NCBI GenBank assembly: GCA_024233875.1
Contig: JACKPB010000005.1
Location: 186,001-250,000 of the forward strand
Direction: 5' to 3'
Length of the DNA stretch: 64,000 nt
Source: Leptospiraceae bacterium
Lineage (GTDB): Bacteria; Spirochaetota; Leptospiria; Leptospirales; Leptospiraceae
Every line of letters starts with the position of its first letter. Positions within the stretch are counted from its first letter, which is position 1. Made by a program: the position numbers and the translations under genes. Positions 60,512 through 64,000 of the stretch are shown here, in pieces. The notes below the pieces were generated by a model that did not search any database, was not told where the DNA came from, and saw nothing but the letters and a program-made list of their open reading frames with translations.

Positions 60512-61972
60512 ATGAAAATTGTTTTTCTTTTTTTAGGACTATTTTTATTTTCATGCAAACCGGAAGCCTCTCTCTTGATTGCCGGTACTCTAAATTCATC
60601 GAATCCCCCTCTCTATAGTATTTTTCAGAATAAAATCTGGGTTTCAGAAATTGGATCGGAAGATGAAGAGTTTTATCTTCATTTTGAAAATAAGATAGAA
60701 GTCAAAAAAATTTTTTTGGAATCCTGCCTCGGAACTTTTAGATTTCCTATTCAATTGGATATTAACGATAGAGAGATAACAACTCTAATGGACATTCATG
60801 AGGAAGGTAAAGCTTCAATATCCTTTGACCCAAAAATCAATTTACAGGACATCCGAATTTCATTTCACAATAAAAATAATCTCTGCATTCGGGACATTCA
60901 ATTTTTCAATTCCAATCTCATTCGGTATGATATAAAACCAGCTGAGATTGTTTCGGGTTCCATCACTCCCATGATTCGTCCACAATCAGTTTTTTATCAT
61001 ACAATGAATATTTTTGATTCCAATCTTGAAAATTCGTTTGTTTCAAAAAATCTAACCGAAGGTTTTTCATTTCAAATCCAATTCACAGAAGTTCAAAAAA
61101 TTGAAAAAATTATTATTTGGAATGGATATAGAAGATCACTACGCCAGTGCAATGAAAATGGACGGATTAAAAGATTCTCTCTTATCGGAGATCGGGGATA
61201 CAGTGAAACCATCCACCTGAAAGATACAATAGAACCACAATTTATAAAACTCAATACTTTATTTCGTGGTAGAAATTTAAAAATTGATATCGAAGAAGGA
61301 TACAAAGGTTTAAAATCGGATGGATTTGCATTAGCCGAAATGAGATTCTTTAATGGTAGAAATTGGTTTCTTATAGATTCTTCGGGTTATTTTCAAGAAA
61401 TCAAATCTTCTTATGTAGAAGGATTTAAGAAATCCGGAATGAAGGAAATCTTAAATCGAAATCTATCCACTGCCTACCCCGGAAGCGAAAGTATTTTATT
61501 CAATAAAATCAAACCAAGATATTTAAATGATGAATCTGATGAAGAAGAAGATGATGATGATGATCTAAAATTAAATCCTAAGGATGTCGAAATTCTTCCC
61601 TCCTGGAATTTTCGATTTCAATCCGATGGAAAATTTTTTATTCAAAGAGCAGAACTTATCAATGGAGATACTCAATCATCATTGAAGACAACGTTTGCTG
61701 TAGGTAATTATGAAATTGGCAATAAAAAAGAAAATCGGATTGAAATCAGATTAGTTGGTCTCGCTAATTTTGATTCGATGAATAAATATGATTTTTATCC
61801 TAAAAACAATAAGGTATGTCAACGTAATGATAATTCAGATTACATTCAGCAAAAGAGGTTTTCTGCATATCTGACTCTCCAAAAAATTGAGGAAACTTTT
61901 TTCATTCGCAATTTTAGTTACAAAAAATTTTTTAATTTCGATTCTCTGGAAATCTTAAATGAAGTTTATTAG
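60512..61972 (+). CDS. Lipoprotein with discoidin-like (NADase-type glycan-binding) domain
   Basis: About 486 residues from the ATG at 60512 (an open TTG lies 12 bases earlier). Lipobox LFLFSC after a short signal peptide. Residues about 190-285 fit the discoidin-like domain seen in leptospiral NADase-type glycan-binding proteins: VQKIEKIIIWNGYRRSL, GRIKRFSLIGDRGYSETIHL, RNLKIDIEEGYKGLKSDGFALAEMRFF. Similar but weaker patterns precede it. An acidic loop (DESDEEEDDDDDLK) lies near 345. Likely an outer-membrane or periplasmic carbohydrate-binding lipoprotein (inference). It overlaps the next lipoprotein gene by 14 bases. Confidence 0.72.
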   Translation: MKIVFLFLGLFLFSCKPEASLLIAGTLNSSNPPLYSIFQNKIWVSEIGSEDEEFYLHFENKIEVKKIFLESCLGTFRFPIQLDINDREITTLMDIHEEGKASISFDPKINLQDIRISFHNKNNLCIRDIQFFNSNLIRYDIKPAEIVSGSITPMIRPQSVFYHTMNIFDSNLENSFVSKNLTEGFSFQIQFTEVQKIEKIIIWNGYRRSLRQCNENGRIKRFSLIGDRGYSETIHLKDTIEPQFIKLNTLFRGRNLKIDIEEGYKGLKSDGFALAEMRFFNGRNWFLIDSSGYFQEIKSSYVEGFKKSGMKEILNRNLSTAYPGSESILFNKIKPRYLNDESDEEEDDDDDLKLNPKDVEILPSWNFRFQSDGKFFIQRAELINGDTQSSLKTTFAVGNYEIGNKKENRIEIRLVGLANFDSMNKYDFYPKNNKVCQRNDNSDYIQQKRFSAYLTLQKIEETFFIRNFSYKKFFNFDSLEILNEVY

Positions 61973-62483
61973 TATTTCCTTTATATTTCTCGTACTGCAT
62001 TGTACTCAGGCAAATGTACCTAGTCATCAGGTTCGTGTTGGTTTGAAATGGAAATCAAAGAATTTTCCACTCAAAATGCAGGTCTACCTCCCTGATCCCA
62101 AAAAAGAAATAGTACTCTGGGAAACCGGAACAGTAAAATCTAAAAATGATTTAAGAATAATTAAAGATTCCGAATTGACCGATTTTCTAATCTCTCCGGA
62201 AGAAAAGAAAGATTTAGTTTTAGTAAGTGAAAACAAAACAGATTTAGAGGTAATTTTTTTTGCTGCTCCCCATCATGTGTCCCCTGAAGAAAATGCTCTC
62301 GGATTTACTTTCAAGTGTCTTTGTGTGAATCATTATTTCCGGGTTCTCCCCGGGGAAATTTGGTATAGAAATATTCAATTAAAATTGGATAAAAATTTCA
62401 TCGGGGACAAAATCCAATTTGAGCATAGTCTCATAGGCATTGACCCCGAACGTTTTCGTGAAATGAGCGATGAAGAAAATTAA
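61959..62483 (+). CDS. Putative lipoprotein, partner of the preceding gene
   Basis: A 174-residue exported protein with signal peptide and lipobox FLVLHC (Cys about residue 15), then TQANVPSHQVRVG. The mature protein is beta-rich, with a short Cys-containing stretch FKCLCVNHYFRVLPGEIWYRNIQL that suggests a metal site or disulfide. Overlapping the previous lipoprotein gene by 14 bases, it is probably co-translated with it. It is convergent with yajQ, overlapping by 4 bases. No family recognised. Confidence 0.68.
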   Translation: MKFISISFIFLVLHCTQANVPSHQVRVGLKWKSKNFPLKMQVYLPDPKKEIVLWETGTVKSKNDLRIIKDSELTDFLISPEEKKDLVLVSENKTDLEVIFFAAPHHVSPEENALGFTFKCLCVNHYFRVLPGEIWYRNIQLKLDKNFIGDKIQFEHSLIGIDPERFREMSDEEN

Positions 62484-62980
62484 TTTTTGTAATTAGTAAA
62501 GTGAAAATCAAAAGATAGATTAGCGTCCTTTAGCATTCTTTGAACATCCTGCAAATCATCCTTTTTCTTTCCTGTCACCCGAACATATTCCCCCATGATT
62601 GTGGGTTGCACTTTTAATTTGGAATCTTTTATGATTTTTGTAATTTCTTTTGTGTGCTCTTTTTCCAACCCATCCTGAATTTTAACTTTCATCCGAACTG
62701 TATTTCCGGTTGCAGATTCAATTTTCGTGTCTTCAAAATTAAAAGCTTTGATGCCGATTCCTCTTTTGATCATTTTATTGATCAAAACATCAATCACCTG
62801 TTTTATTTTAATATCATTATCAGAATGTATGACAAGCTGTTCATTCTCCAGTTTTATTTCTGATTTCGATCCTTTGAAATCAAACCTTGTTCCTATCTCG
62901 GACATAGCCTGAGTAATAGCATTTGTCAATTCTGATTTATCAACTTTTGATACGATATCAAATGATGGGTCCTGTGCCAT
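62480..62980 (-). CDS. YajQ-family nucleotide-binding protein
   Basis: A 166-residue protein of the YajQ family; some members bind cyclic di-GMP and act as regulators. Diagnostic features: PSFDIVSKVDKSELTNAITQAMSEIGTRFDFKGSKSEI at the start, NKMIKRGIGIKAF, and the C-terminal KVQPTIMGEYVRVTGKKKDDLQDVQRMLK. Standard length. The ATG has a GGGAG ribosome site and lies 4 bases after the alaS stop, so it is probably co-transcribed with alaS. Confidence 0.93.
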   Translation of the reverse strand: MAQDPSFDIVSKVDKSELTNAITQAMSEIGTRFDFKGSKSEIKLENEQLVIHSDNDIKIKQVIDVLINKMIKRGIGIKAFNFEDTKIESATGNTVRMKVKIQDGLEKEHTKEITKIIKDSKLKVQPTIMGEYVRVTGKKKDDLQDVQRMLKDANLSFDFHFTNYKN

Positions 62981-62984
62981 AGAT

Positions 62985-64000
62985 TTACACTCCCGATAAT
63001 TTATTTTTTAATAATAAGACAGCATCATTCCATTTCTCTAAATTAGAAGCGGAGCCCTGAGCCAGATCGGGCTTCCCCCCTCCTTTTCCATTCAAGAGAC
63101 CGGAAATTTCTCTATAGAGTAGATTGCAATTCAATCCTTTGTTGACGGCTTCTTTTCCCGCCATAAGAATCACGGAATTAGATTTTTCCATTTTATTCAA
63201 AAAGAGTACTACACTACTTTGGTTTTTATTTTTTAGGGTATCTCCGAGTTCCTTCAGAGCTTCATTTTTCATCCCGGAAAAATCAGAAGAGATAAAATAA
63301 TAATCACTGATTGGCTGACCTGAATCATAAATCTCTCCCATTCTTTCCTGAAGACTTATGGATTGCCTCGTCGCAAATTCTTTTTTGAAATCCATCAGTC
63401 TTTTTTGAGAAAGAGAAAGATTTGACTCCAGGTTCTTTTTTAAAGATCTCAAACTGGATACCGAATCGGAACCTTCTTTTTGAAATACCGATCGAACTTC
63501 TTCGGGAGTTGGAACCTTGCTAGTTATGAAAAGGGAAGTGTCCCCTATCAATTCTCTGGATTTGATATTGAATTCGGAAATCAAGACATCCAGACCTTGA
63601 AATTCTTTCTGAAAGTACTCAATTACTCTTTCACCACAAACAGCTTCAATCCGACGATTTCCGGCTCCCGGACTGGATTCCTTGGTGATCATAAAGTAAC
63701 CTATAGAAGAAGTTTCTTCCACATGACACCCTCCGCAGAATTCAGTAGAAAATTCCCCCATCTGAACTACCCGAACGCGGTCTCCATATTTGTCTTCAAA
63801 AAAGGCAATGGCTCCTGTCTTACGCGCTTCTTCCATAGGCAATTCCCGGGTCGATACTTTTTCAGAAGATCGAATCGCAAGATTTACTTTTTTCTCAACT
63901 TTTTCCATTTCTTCTTCTGTCATAGCCGAAGCGTGAGAAAAATCGAATCGTAGATATTCATTGGAAACCAGAGAAGCTTTTTGTGATACATGAGAACCTA
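62985..64000 (-). CDS. alaS: Alanyl-tRNA synthetase, C-terminal part, cut by window end
   Basis: About 338 C-terminal residues; the frame stays open through 64000. The fragment covers the editing domain (GSHVSQKASLVSNEYLRFDFSHASAMTEEE, which corresponds to the second half of the HxxxH zinc site, and ELPMEEARKTGAIAFFEDKYGDRVRVV), then FCGGCHVEETSSIGYF, where the usual CGGTH is CGGCH. A coiled coil and the C-terminal DHH-associated domain end with GLLNGKGGGKPDLAQGSA. This protein charges tRNA-Ala and clears Ser/Gly mischarging. Confidence 0.95.
   Translation of the reverse strand, partial: GSHVSQKASLVSNEYLRFDFSHASAMTEEEMEKVEKKVNLAIRSSEKVSTRELPMEEARKTGAIAFFEDKYGDRVRVVQMGEFSTEFCGGCHVEETSSIGYFMITKESSPGAGNRRIEAVCGERVIEYFQKEFQGLDVLISEFNIKSRELIGDTSLFITSKVPTPEEVRSVFQKEGSDSVSSLRSLKKNLESNLSLSQKRLMDFKKEFATRQSISLQERMGEIYDSGQPISDYYFISSDFSGMKNEALKELGDTLKNKNQSSVVLFLNKMEKSNSVILMAGKEAVNKGLNCNLLYREISGLLNGKGGGKPDLAQGSASNLEKWNDAVLLLKNKLSGV

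Overview
The window reads as ordinary chromosome from a spirochaete of the Leptospirales (Leptospira or a close relative). It is AT-rich by eye. It carries a spiro-SPASM radical SAM gene, a SurA/parvulin gene next to rpsF-ssb-rpsR-rplI-dnaB, a chemotaxis operon with an embedded STAS gene, an isolated fliN, fapA, several short-lipobox lipoproteins and many TTG/GTG starts. I see no insertion sequence, prophage, CRISPR array, rRNA or plasmid function. Genes are tightly packed, often overlapping by 1-8 bases. No stretch over 300 bases lacks a gene; the longest gaps (about 160-190 bases) are 1778-1958, 7245-7426, 9799-9986, 36026-36192 and 53512-53662.

Layout. 1-1777 (minus): bfr, a PII-like DUF190 gene and the start of lepA. 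1959-5837 (plus): a thiolase homologue lacking its usual cysteine, a two-receiver hybrid kinase, a heptosyltransferase and a small ribbon-helix-helix protein, closed by a perfect hairpin terminator. 5886-9798: an exported thioredoxin, dtd, a YcxB-like protein and a NamZ-type hydrolase. 9987-16164: an 849-residue protein with a cNMP-binding-like N-terminus, a second bidirectional terminator, an unknown gene, then lipoprotein-KamA-ATP-grasp (minus). 16267-20458 (plus): NfeD, two stomatins, an unknown and pdxA, meeting fbp. 21579-25366: an S46 peptidase, an ankyrin protein and a membrane protein.

25414-33464 (plus) is one long unit: extended -10 promoter, folded leader with a 10-codon uORF, rpsF, ssb, rpsR, rplI, dnaB, surA-like, spiro-SPASM, a SpsF/PseG-like fusion and a TPR protein. 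33468-37479 (minus) holds gmhA, rsmE, a zinc-ribbon membrane protein, a probably abundant exported protein whose promoter lies in a large dyad, and an AAA+ ATPase. 37568-43271 (plus) holds fliN, a glycosyltransferase, trmB, a Gfo/Idh/MocA oxidoreductase, a UbiB-family kinase and lspA.

43268-53511 (minus) is the chemotaxis operon, in transcription order: degenerate kinase, cheY, STAS, cheA, mcp, cheW, cheD, cheB, then a DUF4416 gene and a lipoprotein. 53663-62483 (plus): tRNA-Leu(UAG), an MscS channel, a CapA-type protein, a lipoprotein, fapA, a membrane/HTH protein, remA, gmk and two lipoproteins. The end (minus) is yajQ and the 3' part of alaS.

The functional themes are motility and chemotaxis, envelope sugar and lipoprotein biogenesis, and translation/replication. 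The least understood modules are spiro-SPASM with the SpsF/PseG-like fusion, KamA with its ATP-grasp partner, and the degenerate kinase heading the chemotaxis operon. All assignments come from reading sequence motifs; no database search was run.
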